DNA of 64,000 bases from Sordaria brevicollis. Taxonomy: Eukaryota; Ascomycota; Sordariomycetes; Sordariales; Sordariaceae. This document shows, piece after piece, positions 46,361 to 58,197 of the stretch. A program made the translations under genes and the position numbers. Location of the stretch: contig JAUTDP010000006.1 of the NCBI GenBank assembly GCA_033439795.1, forward strand, positions 1,860,001-1,924,000, given 5' to 3'. Position 1 is the first letter of the stretch, and each line of letters opens with the position of its first letter. The notes below the pieces were generated by a model that was given only the letters and a program-made list of their open reading frames with translations, was not told where the DNA came from and did no database searches.

Positions 46361-47959
46361 ATGCGTACCTCTACTGTTCTCGCCGGTCTGGCGGCCGTCG
46401 TCGCCCCGTTGGCTTCTGCCCATACCGTCCTCACAACTGTCTTCGTCAACGACAAGAACCAAGGAGATGGTACCGGTATCCGTATGCCCGTGGATGGTAG
46501 CACCAGCACCGCCCCCATCATCAACATGTACAGTAACGACATGATCTGTGGTAAGTTTTACCCTCTTTTTCAGAAAACTCAAAGACAGACACTCACACAT
46601 CAAACAGGCAGAGACGGCCTCAAGAAGGTCAGCTACACCATCCCCGCCACAGCCGGGTCCAAGATGACCTTCGAGTTCCGCGCCTACGCCGACGGCAACA
46701 AGCCCGGCTTCATCGACGACTCCCACCAGGGTCCCATCTCTGTCTACGCCAAGGCCGTCTCTGACTTTGACCAAAACCCCGGCGGCCACGGCTGGTTCAA
46801 GATCTGGCACGAAGGCTACGATGAGTCAACCAACAAATGGGCAGTCCAAAAGGTCATCGAAACCAACGGCCTCCTCAGCATCAGCCTCCCCACCGGCATG
46901 CCCACCGGCTCTTACTTGCTCCGCACCGAAGTAATCGCCATGCAAAACGTCACCACCAAGCCCGACGGCAACTGGGTCACCGAGCCCCAATTCTACGCCA
47001 ACTGCGTGCAAGTCTACCTCCAAGGTTCCTCCACCGGCAGCCTCTCCATCCCCAAAGACAAGGAAGTTTCCATCCCGGGGCACGTCCACCCCTCCGACAA
47101 GGGCCTCAACTTCAACATGTACGAAATGAAGGGCGCCCTCCCCTACATCATCCCGGGCCCCGGTCTCTTCCGTCCCACCATCTCCGGCAACGTCAACTCT
47201 AAGGCCGCTCTCACCACCCCCAAAAATTTCCCGGGAGCCGTCCCCGATAACTGCATCCTCAAAAATGCCAACTGGTGCGGCTTCGAAGTCCCCTCCTACA
47301 CCAACGAAGACGGGTGCTGGGCCGCCGCCGACGACTGCTGGCGGCAATCCGAGACGTGCTTCCACACCGCCCCTCCCTCGGGTTACCAGGGGTGCAAGGT
47401 CTGGGAGCAGGAGAAGTGCAAGGTTATTCAGGACCACTGCCAGGCGAAGGACTTTAACGGTCCTCCCAATAAGGGCAAGGTTTGGGGTGATGTTTCCGTC
47501 AAGACGGCTGTGAAGATTCCCGGGGTTATGAAGGGTGCGGATCTTGTTGAGAGTGAGGTGCCTGATGTGGTTGCGCCTGTTGATACCAGCAAGGATGAAG
47601 AAAACAAGCAGGAGCCGAATATCAATGTCCCTGCTCCGGAGCTTATCGAGAGTAAGCCTACTACCTTTATCACGACTGCGGCGCCGTCGGCTACCAAGGC
47701 TGTCACCACCGTTCCTGCTGCTGCCGCTACCACCACTGCTGCCCCTGCCGCTGGTGGCGCTGGTAATGAGGAGGAGTCTGACAACGAGTCTGATGACGAG
47801 GACTATAAGCCCACCACCACTGTCTTCAACTCCGAGGCTGCTGCCGCTCCCACTCAGACTGCCGCCTCTACTACCTTTATCAGGTGCAGCAGGGGAGATT
47901 CCAAGAAGAAGCAAAAGAGGAGGATGCACATCAACAGGCACAAGCGTGGTGACTTTTAA
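46361..47959 (+). CDS. Secreted AA9-type lytic polysaccharide monooxygenase with long C-terminal extension (513 aa)
   Basis: Copper enzyme oxidatively cleaving cellulose or related polysaccharides outside the cell. Exons are 46361-46550 and 46608-47959; the 57-bp intron is in frame without a stop, but its GTAAGT/CAG ends and the AA9 fit favour splicing. The signal peptide MRTSTVLAGLAAVVAPLASA is followed directly by His, the N-terminal copper ligand of AA9. Second-ligand context is DDSHQGPISVYAK, and the axial-Tyr block is PQFYANCVQVYL. The catalytic domain ends near residue 235. It is followed by GHVHPSDKGLNFNMYEMKGA, a Cys-rich part at about 290-355 (ten Cys, e.g. CWAAADDCWRQSETCFH), and an Ala/Thr/Pro/Glu-rich linker, ending in a basic tail (SKKKQKRRMHINRHKRGDF). 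The Cys-rich part is not an obvious CBM1; it may be a novel binding module. Confidence 0.9.
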   Translation: MRTSTVLAGLAAVVAPLASAHTVLTTVFVNDKNQGDGTGIRMPVDGSTSTAPIINMYSNDMICGKFYPLFQKTQRQTLTHQTGRDGLKKVSYTIPATAGSKMTFEFRAYADGNKPGFIDDSHQGPISVYAKAVSDFDQNPGGHGWFKIWHEGYDESTNKWAVQKVIETNGLLSISLPTGMPTGSYLLRTEVIAMQNVTTKPDGNWVTEPQFYANCVQVYLQGSSTGSLSIPKDKEVSIPGHVHPSDKGLNFNMYEMKGALPYIIPGPGLFRPTISGNVNSKAALTTPKNFPGAVPDNCILKNANWCGFEVPSYTNEDGCWAAADDCWRQSETCFHTAPPSGYQGCKVWEQEKCKVIQDHCQAKDFNGPPNKGKVWGDVSVKTAVKIPGVMKGADLVESEVPDVVAPVDTSKDEENKQEPNINVPAPELIESKPTTFITTAAPSATKAVTTVPAAAATTTAAPAAGGAGNEEESDNESDDEDYKPTTTVFNSEAAAAPTQTAASTTFIRCSRGDSKKKQKRRMHINRHKRGDF

Positions 47960-48909
47960 GTCTCTTTGAGAAGGGGCTGATGACGATGATATTGTCGATA
48001 TGGCATATCCAAAAGCATGTATTCACTTCTTTACTGTCTTTTATGACTTTCACATATTTCTCTTCTCTTCTCTCCACCATTCGGCATTTTTGGAAATGGA
48101 AAACTTTTTTCTCTCAGGGTTGGAGTTACTTGACTCCGGATGACAAACTGCATGTTCACTTCTTCTTGGACTTTGGATAGATGGAACGGGATAAAAGCGC
48201 ATTAAGCTCAATCAAAACACGTTTTACGAACATATGACATGATCTAATTGCCCTTGCTCACATGTGATACACCGTTGATACCCGTAAGATGTGGCCAGCA
48301 CCATTAACCAAAACGCAACAACTAGAAAATAATATGAGAGCAAAAGTGAGCTTGTCATCACCGCAGCGATGACTTGCCTTTGTCATTTCTCCTCTAAAAA
48401 TATTCTCCTCTAAAAATCTTACTGCTCTTAAAGCCATATTCTCCTACTCCAGCGTACTACTTTCTCTGTCCAAGCGGTCTCATTGTTGCCAATGCTGTTG
48501 ATGTTATTCCGATCCCTATCCACCCCGGGTCCCGGGTATCCCGCCCCGTAGGTCAGCCAAAACTGCTGCCGCTGAACCCACCCTAAAATGTGTAAACCAA
48601 CTCCCAAAACTCCCAGACTTTCATGCGAAATGGTATCTATATGTACAGTAGTGAAGAAGAAGAGTATGTGGTTGTACGGCCTGTGTCCCGTACTGTATGT
48701 AGTCCTGTAGTCCTGTTTATGGGTATATGGGCATCCAGTCCCGGTCCTGTTCCCAAATCCAATCAAATCCAAACGCCGTTGTGTGTGGTGAAAATGAAAG
48801 GTCCCTCCTCGTTTTCCAAAGCCGAAGGGAAAAAAAGAAATATCGTCCGTCGTCGCTCAATCGTCATCCATTCACATCGTTTCCGATGTCATTAACATTC
48901 ATATCATCA
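47960..48909. other. Intergenic between convergent genes
   Basis: 3' flanks of the AA9 gene (plus) and the zinc-finger gene (minus). No gene or RNA recognised. Confidence 0.5.
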
Positions 48910-51900
48910 TCACAATCCCTCCTCCTCCCCTGTGTCATTCCCCTTCTTCCGCTTCTTACTCGGCCTCCTCTCACCAAAGAACCCCTCTTCCCCTTCGACC
49001 CAGTGCCCCTTCTCAATCTTATGCTGCCTCAAGTTATCCGGACGGTTTGTGTACCGGCTCTTGCAGCCGGGATAGGTACAAGCGTAGATCTTGTCTGGTT
49101 CAGCGCTGTGCTTGACCTTCATATGTTTTGCCATGCTTCCTTTGTACCAGCGAGGGTCGCCGTTAGGGCGGTACTCGCAGAGGTGACATTGAGGGATAAC
49201 TTGAGGGTCGGGTTCGACCTTTTGAGCAGTAGCTGGGGTTTGCTGTTCCGAAGGAATGAGGGACTGAGAAAGGGAAGACTTCTGTCGCTGGTGTTGTCGC
49301 TGTTGTGGTTCGAAGGGCGCTGTTGCCGTTGCACCGGCTGTGGGGCTGGCGACGTGCGAGGTGTATACTAGAGTTTCCGGAGGAGTAAGAGTCATTGTCG
49401 GCACGGAGAGTTTGCGGTTGTGAACGGTGTTCATTGAGGGTTTGCCGATATCCGTGTGCTCCTGTATGAAACGCGCAAGCTCGTCAGGGTTTTCCTCCGT
49501 GGTCGTCATTGCTGGGTTATTCGTTGGATCTTTGAATCCTGCAATCATGGACTCGATGACGGATATGCCTAGTTGGTGGTATACTGCACGGTCGTTGACA
49601 CTCCCGAAATACTTGGTGTAGATCTCATCACATAGTTCCCAAACCTTCGGGGCGTAGTTCCTGTAAAACCGACTCGCGGGCATAATCTCCTGGTTGTTCG
49701 TCAGTATGGTTTGTTGTGATCTTGTGGAGATGATAGGGGTTCACCAACCTTTCCAGCATGAAGCACCTCAATCTCAAGTCGTCGACCAGACAAGATAGTT
49801 CCGCTGTTAGCCTGGTTACATATTTCCCACAGTTTCTCTTTGAGGGGTTGTAAATCTTCATTATGCTTAACGAGTTCACACATCATCTTGGTGACATCTG
49901 ATGAGAATGCTTGATTGCCCGAAAACATAAGGACTTCTTGGTGTTTTTTACGGAGTTCAGAGTCATGGATGTCGAGCGAGTGTGATGTCTGACCGAGGAA
50001 GATGCAACTCTCAAGTTCTGCGACAGAAATTGTTAGCTTGCTGTCTAGAAGTACGATAGCATGACCACTCACCATCCAAGAACCGGCATCCAGCAACGAG
50101 GAGAGCATCAGAATCGGGACTGCTTAGGTCTACTCGAGTTGTCGGAGCTTTGCCTTTCAGACTAGATGACCTGCTCAAAGACGCGACGGGTGACTTTGCA
50201 CCAAAGCTAACAAAGTCATAATCCGTGATTCCCGTTGGCCTTAGAATTTGATTGACCAGTTGACTGTACGCATCCCTTTCGTTGTCAGGCAATATGTTTG
50301 CGTAGGAAAGACACTGTAAGTATAGCTCCTTGGCGTCTTGCACCATATCATCTTCCCGGGTAACGAGGTTGAAAGCGTAGATGATGTGTATCAAGCATAC
50401 AATATCCATGGCAGACGAAGGCTGCTCGCCTTGAAGCATTCGTCGGAGTGTGCGTAATCCTGTAAGGGCTATTTCTTTAGTGGGGATCATTATAAGTTGG
50501 TTGACTAAGGGGTTGGCCGGAATATCTTGAATAGCGCATCTTGACCAAGATATGTGTTCTTGGATGAGATCCCAGCATGACATGATCATTCTCTCAACCT
50601 CGGAATGGCAAATATTGTCATGTTGGACCTCAATTTCGTCAGGTTGATCCACGTCCATGAGGTCGTCTGCTGTAACGTCAAGCTGAGCTGGATACTTCGA
50701 GTCGTTTGATGGCATCTCCATGTAAAATAGAAGATTGTCCGTGATTTGAGGAACAGGAAGTTCAGCTGGAAGTTCCGCCATCCCATCAAACATGTTGGGA
50801 AATGGCTGAGGGCATATAGCTCCAAAGACCTTGTCTAACTCATCGGCCATCATGGTATTGTTGACTGACGAACCCAAGTCGGAGCTCAATCCTTCGCTGT
50901 AATCCGTAACTGGGGACACCAAAGTCGAACTCATGGTGGTGAAGATGGTATCCGCACTCGCATTGGACCTGACGGACGACTGAGGCGATAGACCATGGCT
51001 GCGGGAGGAGGCCGCAGGAGGCCTCGAGACAGGTCGTGGTGGATGACGGCGTCCCTGCATGCCTTGTCCTTGAAGACCTTGGGTGTTGACTTGAAGGCTG
51101 GGCCTGCTCTGACTGCTGCGCCCGGATGCGGTATCCGATAGGGTACAGGCGAATGGGGACACTGGAAGGGATGCTCCTGAGCTTTCCCAGTTCATTATCA
51201 TTGGATTTTGGTAGGTTGGCTGAAGCAGATGGGGTGGTTCGGTACACTCCAGCTCAGCAGGCTCGGCCATCTCTGGTATTCCGGGCAAAGTCTCGGGCAT
51301 GGTGAGTACCACGGAAGGAGCAGGCACCATAAGCGCCTGCGGGTTGACACTGGCTTCAGGTCCTGTCTCGGAGTGCTGATGGACAAAGGGCACCTCGACC
51401 GAGTCGATTTCGTATCTCGTAACTGATTCCAGTTCGGTGGCTCCGGTGTGCATCGACATCGGCTGATTGATCGGGGCAACAGTCAAGGAATCGTAAGGCG
51501 GTGGCGCACTAAACTCATGGTTAATATCGAATCCGGGATCCTTGTTCTTCTTGGATTTGTGACCTAAGCCGTGGAAGAATTTTTTGGCCATGAACAACAT
51601 CTTCCTCCTCTTGGATGGATGGTCAAGACATCGCTTGCATTTGACATCGTCGAAACGCTCGACACGTTCATGTTGAGGACACCAGTACTCCCCGGTCGAA
51701 AGGTATCTGCAGTTGATCAAGTGTTTGAGCATTGACTGGTGGTCGCTTAAGAGTAGTTGACATTTGAAAAGTGGACATTGCGAACGCTCTTCGTCTTTTA
51801 ATGTTGGACAGAGGTTGCGGTTTACGGCAGCCCATACGATGAATCTGGCCTGCGCACAGTCCTGGCTGAGAGTTTCTTTGGTTCTATAATGCAAGTTTAG

Positions 51901-52250
51901 CCTCATTGCTTGACTGGGGACGTTGACTATGAAACAAAACGAAGATGAAGCACATACACACACGACAGTTGTTTGGGTTGATGCCGAGGCTGCTGTTGAT
52001 GCTCGGTCTGCCGATACTGTGGTTGTGTTTGAGTTACCGAACCCGGATCCAAGATGGGATGAAAGGGCGAAGCAAGGGCCTCATAGGGCTGATATAAGCT
52101 TTGTAAATCCCCACTGATCTGATGTTGACTTGGATGTTGTGACGATAGAGTTCTTGTTGTCGACGGCGTGTATCCAGTAATAAACGACGAAAAGGAGAAG
52201 GAGTCGAAGTCGTCATCTAGAAGAGACGGCGCCGGCTTTTTGGAGTCCAT
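48910..52250 (-). CDS. C2H2 zinc-finger protein, probable transcription regulator (1,050 aa)
   Basis: Exons are 52250-51958, 51883-50073, 50017-49749 and 49689-48910; phases close exactly. Donors are GTATGT, GTGAGT and GTTGGT. It starts MDSKKPAPSLLDDDFDSFSFSSF. An N-terminal Cys-rich segment at about 130-190 (CPLFKCQLLLSDHQSML, CPQHERVERFDDVKCKRC) resembles degenerate zinc fingers. The middle is Ser/Pro-rich and then helical, with regions such as MSCWDLIQEHISWSRCAI. Near the C-terminus two classical fingers lie at about 956-1020: CHLCEYRPNGDPRWYKGSMA...KH, and CTYPGCKSRYTNRPDNLRQH...H, followed by a basic RRPSKKRKKG patch suited to nuclear import. Other fungal proteins with a C-terminal finger pair of this sort are uncharacterised; DNA targets unknown. 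I do not assign a family name. Confidence 0.85.
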
Positions 52251-55200
52251 CTTGCCTAAATCTACGGCTGTCTTGCAGGACAAAGGTAGGTAGGCAAGCA
52301 GGTACAACAGCAGCGGCAGCAGCAACGAGGATCCCTGATGGCGATACCAGGGACGATAAGTGTCTAGCAGAGTGAAAGAACAGACGACGCAGGTACGGTC
52401 ATCTGAAAAATCATTCGCCACACATTGTTTGTTATAATGCAGACGGGATCGCAAGCAGGGGCATCGACTTGAGAAGTGAGAATGTGAAAGAAGAGCCGGA
52501 TCGACGGGATTACGCGATGGCGCGCGGGCTGTAGCTTGAGGTCCTATGGTAGAAAGCTCGAGGTTCGGTATACAATGCGGCGGACAGGGCAACCAAGTGA
52601 GAAGAAGCCGTGGCTAATGGCAAGCCAGCTCAGCAAAGTGAGGTCTTCAGTCCCTTCAGCCAGTGGTACGCCATGATTCTTAGGACTTTGCAGTTGGTGA
52701 GCCGGGGTCAGTCGTAGGACTTGGTAGTTTGAGTCGCTCTGGACTCTGGACTCTCGGCTGGGGCTGGACTGTCCAAGGAACGACTCTGACTGGCTCGAAA
52801 GGTCACTAGCCACACATTTTGTCGGGCTGGTCACCATGAATCTGTTCCTGGCTGCAGATTGAGGGTGGTGACAGACCCAAATGGATGTAGCGCAGGGCAG
52901 AAGGGAGATGTCGGATTGGCTGCCTCCTTATGAAGATGTTGTCTTGATTGTGGAGGGGTCCCATCATGAGAGGATGGACGTCCAACCGGCGTGGCTTGGC
53001 CGGCACTTGAACGCAGATGGCATCTTGATCATTGGCAGGCACCACAGCTGACAGGACTGCTGGAAGTGATCTTGGCAGGCACGCCGAAGTGGTTTTCGTA
53101 ACGTTGGACAATGTCATGGTTTGCCATGGATTCCACTTGTCAGGTCGTTTTGTTCGGCGTGGGTAAGGCCAGTTGCCATTTCCTTTTTTGCTGCCGCATT
53201 TCCATCTCAATCGAGTCAGCATTCGATAGTCGACTTCTGAAGTGGTAGAGTGACATTGAAAAAGTCCTGGGAAAACGGTGGAAACTCGTGATGGTGAAGA
53301 TGCTCTGCCTTGTCGAGTGTACATAGTGTTCAGGTTCCAGACTCCTGCTGCCTGCCGGAAGACAGAGTAAGGCGGTTTGCGAGGCAGAATCGGCTCTTCA
53401 TGTTGTCGAGACTCTTTGGTCCATGTTCAGCTGGGATGGATATGACGTCCTGTCGCACAACAAATTGTGCTGGATGCTGATAGGTATATCACTGCCGTCG
53501 GACCGGAGGACTTTTACCACTTTTCATGGCGTGCCCCAAGTCCTGCATCCCGGAACTTGCTTATCCGGAACCTGCTGACGATAAAGACGCGATAAGAATA
53601 CGAATGATGCTGACCGACGCTGACCACTTTGTTGTGTGCCGGTAGTTGATGAGCGACGAACAAAGAGGCTGATGTACTGTGTAAGGTAAGTTCAGTTTGG
53701 TGTTGGGATGAAATTCAGAGAAGACGGAAGACAGCGGTCACTTGCCCCACAGGCCTTCCGGGCAGTCACGGCCCCCGCCCGGGAAACCTACCGCAGCCCT
53801 CAGGCCCCACCTTCTAGCGGGAAAGGCCGGACCGGGGCCGACAAACGGCGGAAGGAAGAGGCCAGTCAAGCCCCGTTTGGCTCAGTCAATGAGAATTTGC
53901 ACCTTCCTTTCTTCTAATCACTTCAAATTAGAAGATTCAACAAAGACCATTTGATGAGTTTTCAATTTGCTCGAATATCAGCTCAATCTGACGCTCTTTC
54001 CTTCACTCAATTGGTCTCCTCCATTCAGGTTCGTTCCTGGCAACCTTATCGATCCTTATCAGTCCATTGCGAATTCCACTTTGCAGAGACAGTACAACCC
54101 CAAGAGCATCAACGACATCATTCCTTTTCGGTTCCAAGGTTCGATGAATGTGATACTGCAGCAAGACACACTCCTTCATGCCTTTTCTTATCTTGAACTC
54201 CCGTCTGACGGAGACAGAAGATAGCAGCGCCTTCTCTCGACATCAAAGGTCAGCCTCGACAAAGACTTCCAGAGTGAAGAAGTGTACTATTGATATCTTC
54301 CACTTGCGGACGCACTCGTTTGAGCAAGATTCGATATCCAGCCAGACGAAGAATTCAAAACAAAGCTGACGCTGACGCCGGGGTTACTTTATCCTTGCGA
54401 GATGTTTTACATGAGGCAAGCGATGCACGTCGTGTTTGAGATTGAGTGTCCCAGGGAGACTGGCCGTGACAGAGAGCCTGTAACCTTTGGCCTTGATAGT
54501 GGGGTTTAACAGCCCGATGAGGGGTTGTTGGAGGGGCACTTCCCTACAGCCGCTAGCATCGTCAAATTCAACGAGACAACGACAGCCCGAGCGACAGTCT
54601 CTGAAAATTGATAGAGACACCAGCAAAATGCAACCCACCATCATCACCTCAACTTAATGCGGTGTCCCAAATTCGTCAACTTCATCCCTATCGATACAAG
54701 CTGATACTGTAACTTTTGGAGAATCCGAACACTCGGAACACAGAGACTTGGCGGCAGTCCATCATCACCTCGCCCACGCCTTGGTTCGACGCTATCAGCA
54801 AACCTCCATCATCAGCTGCATCTCCATCACGATCACGGGCACCCAAAACCTGAGCAACCCCTCTTTCTTGGATCGCGCGAGAATCCCTGTGACAAAAGCC
54901 ACCATCTTCAGCACATTCATATGTCAACTCTACTTTACCGAGCCAGCTTGAACAGCTTGGAGAGATTCTGAGAGGAAATGATCAAGCATCGTCATGCTCC
55001 TGATCGTCTCTTCATGTCCCATCCGATGTACCGTTGGAGATGATCTGCTCTTTTGGTCTTCGGGTTTCGAAACAGGCTCTCAGACATCTCAGAATACCCG
55101 AACAGACGAGCAGAGAAAAGGTCCAAACATGAAAAAAAAAGGAGACTAACAATACATCAGTCAACCCTCGCTGCCCATCCATACCAATCCAAGTTTGGAA

Positions 55201-56069
55201 CCGTCACACTGAACCCCCCACATTGTCACACCAACTAGTTGGGAGTCGCTCACTCGGCTTCGTTTATTTTGAGAAAAAAAAATATCATGGTGTAGCCGTC
55301 TTGCCGCCCTTTCGGCAAACTTGACGGCATACACGACCCAGACATTGTGGACTCTGGAGCATGCGGTTGGCGGACTGACTTGCAGCAAGAGAAGAATAGA
55401 GGGTGTTTTCACATCCAAACCATTGGCCTGTGTCGCTCCGTCTTATCGCGCCATCGAACATGGAAGCCATGCGGATGAGAGAGAGTGTGTAAAAGACGGG
55501 TGACATCGATCGGTTCCGTCGTTTTGTTGGTTCCCAACCACTGACCAAAGCTCTGGGATCTTTGTGTGTCTGGACAAAGGAGCAACATGCAACAATAAAC
55601 GAGCCTCTGCACGTTCCAGACATCTGCAGCCATCCCTCCTCAACAAGGAGGACTGATAGCCTGTCAATCACGGGAAGCTCAAAGGTTCTGCGTACGAACC
55701 ATAGCAACCCCTTACTTCGCCGAAGATCCTGTGTCACAGGTCACTTATACAACGAGGGTATGATGGCCGTCTATCGTCAAGAGATCGGCCTATACATGTC
55801 ATGTAGAACATGTCAAGCATGTCGCTACTGCGGGCTATCGCGGGAAAGCCGACTTGTCTAGCCGACATATATACACTTGCCTGTCGTCATCCAACCTGCA
55901 TCTTGCTTCTCAAGAGAAAGTCTTTTTTCAAGAAAGAAAGGGAAAAAAAAGACCAGCCCAGCCCTCGGGGGAACTTCCATTCATGACCCCAGGATAGAAA
56001 CTCCATTCAGATTTCTCCCCAGAAGTCCAAAGGATCCACACGCACAAAACCCACACCATCTCCAGAAGG
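52251..56069. other. Long gene-poor region (3.8 kb) upstream of the zinc-finger gene
   Basis: Promoter side of the minus-strand zinc-finger gene. At about 54016-54224 and 54215-54369 two adjacent plus-strand frames have coding-like codon use (for example QRQYNPKSINDIIPFRFQG), but I could not join them into a credible gene. Otherwise nothing is supportable. Confidence 0.45.
55868..55873 (+). promoter_or_regulatory. Possible TATA box of the small gene at 56070
   Basis: TATATA in GACATATATACACTT, about 200 bases before the proposed start codon; consistent with a leader in between that is rich in A and C. Confidence 0.35.
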
Positions 56070-57094
56070 ATGTCTAGGTGAGTTTTAAAGGTTGAGGGAT
56101 CCCTGAGACCCAGACAAAGCCCGACGCACTTTTCCAGTCACCGCCCGATATTTGTTTTTGGCTTTTGGGCTGGGCCTAACCAAACTTTATTCTTTCATCT
56201 TGTCGTCTTCCTCCCATGTTTGTCTGCTTTCGACTTTTGCTTCCATCAAACTTCCTTCTCTGTCCGGGGATGACAGCACCTAAAGAGGCATTGATGAAGA
56301 CACCCACACGAAGGCCCTGAAAACGGCTGCTGATATATATCCACCTGGGATTGCCAACGCTATAGGCGCAGCACCAAAGCTTCTTCGTACAATACGTCCT
56401 CTAATTCGGCTCACTGCCGCCCTCCGCTCAGATTGCCTCCGCAATTGCATCCCAATACGAGTAGCAATATCACCTTCAGTACGGCGTCTCCTCGACAGTC
56501 CGGCCCCTCCAATACCATGGACGGCTCTTACCATATGGGGTCGTCCAACACCATCACAGAGCTCGACTTGAGCAAATGCCATCCACGGATGGTTGATAGG
56601 ACTATCAATGCTGTACCAGGGCTCAAGACTAGTGCTGGTGAGTAAAACTTTCCACTTCTCTCTTTCAGGCACGTCAGAAAACTTTCCATCAGGCCGACGG
56701 GAAGTTGTGATGCCTCCTTTCGGCTGTTGTTTTGTTGAATTTTTTTCTGCTTTGGGGCCTGGATTTCTTGGCTTGGGGTTCGGTGGTCCAGTCGGCCTGA
56801 GGTCCGTTCAACAGCGGGGCGACAGGGGGCCAATTCCGGGGGCGGCGGAGCCCGAACGACACCAAGACCCCGGTCCGTTCATCGGCCAAGACCACCACCA
56901 AGAGTGTGCGACTCAGCGGCCGTCCAAGAGACACGTGCTTCACTTCCGGTTTCGATACGTTGATGTCGAAATTCAACAAATCTGTCCTCTACACTGGCAG
57001 ACCGGAGCCTCAATCTCGTTGTTATCCAAATTGTTGCCTTCGCTTAGTCCATCGTCGCTCTGGTGACTGTTTCTTCAGAATCTTCGCCACCTGA
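56070..57094 (+). CDS. Predicted small three-exon gene of unknown function (about 182 aa)
   Basis: Proposed exons are 56070-56077 (ATG TCT AG), 56366-56637 and 56826-57094. The donors are both GTGAGT; the acceptors are TATAG (or a CAG six bases later, also in frame) and GACAG. The three exons join in one frame although the intervening sequence is full of stops. The product begins MSRRSTKASSYNTSSNSAH, is Ser/Thr/Asn-rich, and contains GSSNTITELDLSKCHPRMVD, SPNDTKTPVRSSAKTTTKSV and GFDTLMSKFNKSVLYTG. Codon use in exon 3 (runs like ACC AAG ACC, ACC ACC ACC AAG) is typical of Neurospora genes. The last ~25 codons are less convincing, so the true 3' end may involve another intron. No family recognised. 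Confidence 0.42.
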
Positions 57095-57360
57095 ATATCT
57101 CTTCAACTTCTCTTCACTCTTTCATCCCGAAATGAAATTACAACTCTAACATCGCCAACCACACAGCATTCTTCACCTTCCTTCGCGCCAACCTCGTCCT
57201 CCCACACTCCGGCGGGCTTTCATCAAGCCCATCAACACCCTACCTAGAGCCCTACGCTGCTCGTCCACCACCACTACCGCCACTACCGCCTCTCTCCCGC
57301 TCACCATCTTCATCTTCATCCTCATCCACCAAATCAAAGTTCAAACTAAAGCCAACAACC

Positions 57361-58197
57361 ATGGCCTCATCATCACCACCAAACACCATCAAAGGCAGCA
57401 ACGGCGCCGACATCAACCTCGACGACATCCCCCCACTCACTCTCTCCGTTCTCACCACCCGCCCCCAAAAAGCCGACGCCCTCAAATTAATCGCTGACTC
57501 CATCGCCCAACAACGTCAACAAGCCTCCTATCATCTCATCACCCACCCCCTTCTGGCGTCAATCCTCTTTGGAACCCTCGGAGTAGTCTACCAATTCTGT
57601 CCCCAACCCGACTGGGGCACCACCCTCATGCTTTTGTCGGGAGTCGTGATGACGTACCTGATGACAATCCGCTATTTCACCTCGGGCTACATCAGGTTAG
57701 CGGAGGCGATGTCCTGGGATTTTTTGGCCAACCCATCCAGCGAAACCGTCGACGGAGAAAAAGAGGAGGATTTAGTCCTAGGGACGTACTACGGCGAGGA
57801 ACTAATCGGCGCTTTGGTCCTCCGTTTGGAACCTGCCGCCAATTCCCGCTCTTCCAGCCCATCTACATGCGGATCAGCCAAACTCCGCAAGTCCCACTCC
57901 CGCCACAACTCTTTTAGCGCCAAGACCAAGAGCTTGAAAGGCGGCCGGGGTGTTATCAGAGCGTGGACTACCAAGTTGAGGTATAGAGGCCGTGGAGTGG
58001 GGAGGGATTTGCTGGTTGAGGCGGTCAGGTTGACAAGGGAAAAGTGTGGAAAGGAGGCCGAGGTCGGGTTCGCGGCGGAGCACGCGAATGCGAATTGCGG
58101 GGAGGTGTTGCCGGAGTGGTTCTGTAAGGGGTTTAGAAGGGGGGAGAGGAGGGCGGCGGGGTCGTTGGAGGGAGTACTCGCTGATGTGAGGCGTTGA
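57361..58197 (+). CDS. Membrane-anchored GNAT-like acetyltransferase (278 aa)
   Basis: Single exon. The N-terminus is polar; two hydrophobic segments follow at about 62-82 (HPLLASILFGTLGVVYQF) and 88-109 (TTLMLLSGVVMTYLMTIRY), then a Ser/Lys-rich insert (SSPSTCGSAKLRKSHSRHNS). The C-terminal part resembles a GNAT fold: GTYYGEELIGALVLRL as a strand pair, and RAWTTKLRYRGRGVGRDLL containing the R/Q-x-x-G-x-G/A acetyl-CoA loop at about 205-225. It ends in VGFAAEHANANCGEVLPEW. Substrate unknown. Its leader (57200-57360) is rich in CCA and CT. The paired-membrane-helix plus GNAT layout is seen in some uncharacterised fungal N-acetyltransferase-like proteins. Acetyl transfer is inferred from the loop only. 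Confidence 0.75.
   Translation: MASSSPPNTIKGSNGADINLDDIPPLTLSVLTTRPQKADALKLIADSIAQQRQQASYHLITHPLLASILFGTLGVVYQFCPQPDWGTTLMLLSGVVMTYLMTIRYFTSGYIRLAEAMSWDFLANPSSETVDGEKEEDLVLGTYYGEELIGALVLRLEPAANSRSSSPSTCGSAKLRKSHSRHNSFSAKTKSLKGGRGVIRAWTTKLRYRGRGVGRDLLVEAVRLTREKCGKEAEVGFAAEHANANCGEVLPEWFCKGFRRGERRAAGSLEGVLADVRR

Noticed and set aside
46826..47941. 371-codon minus-strand open frame
   Set aside because: It is the reverse-strand shadow of the AA9 gene; high GC third positions keep the opposite strand open. The plus-strand product has a signal peptide and the family's ligands.
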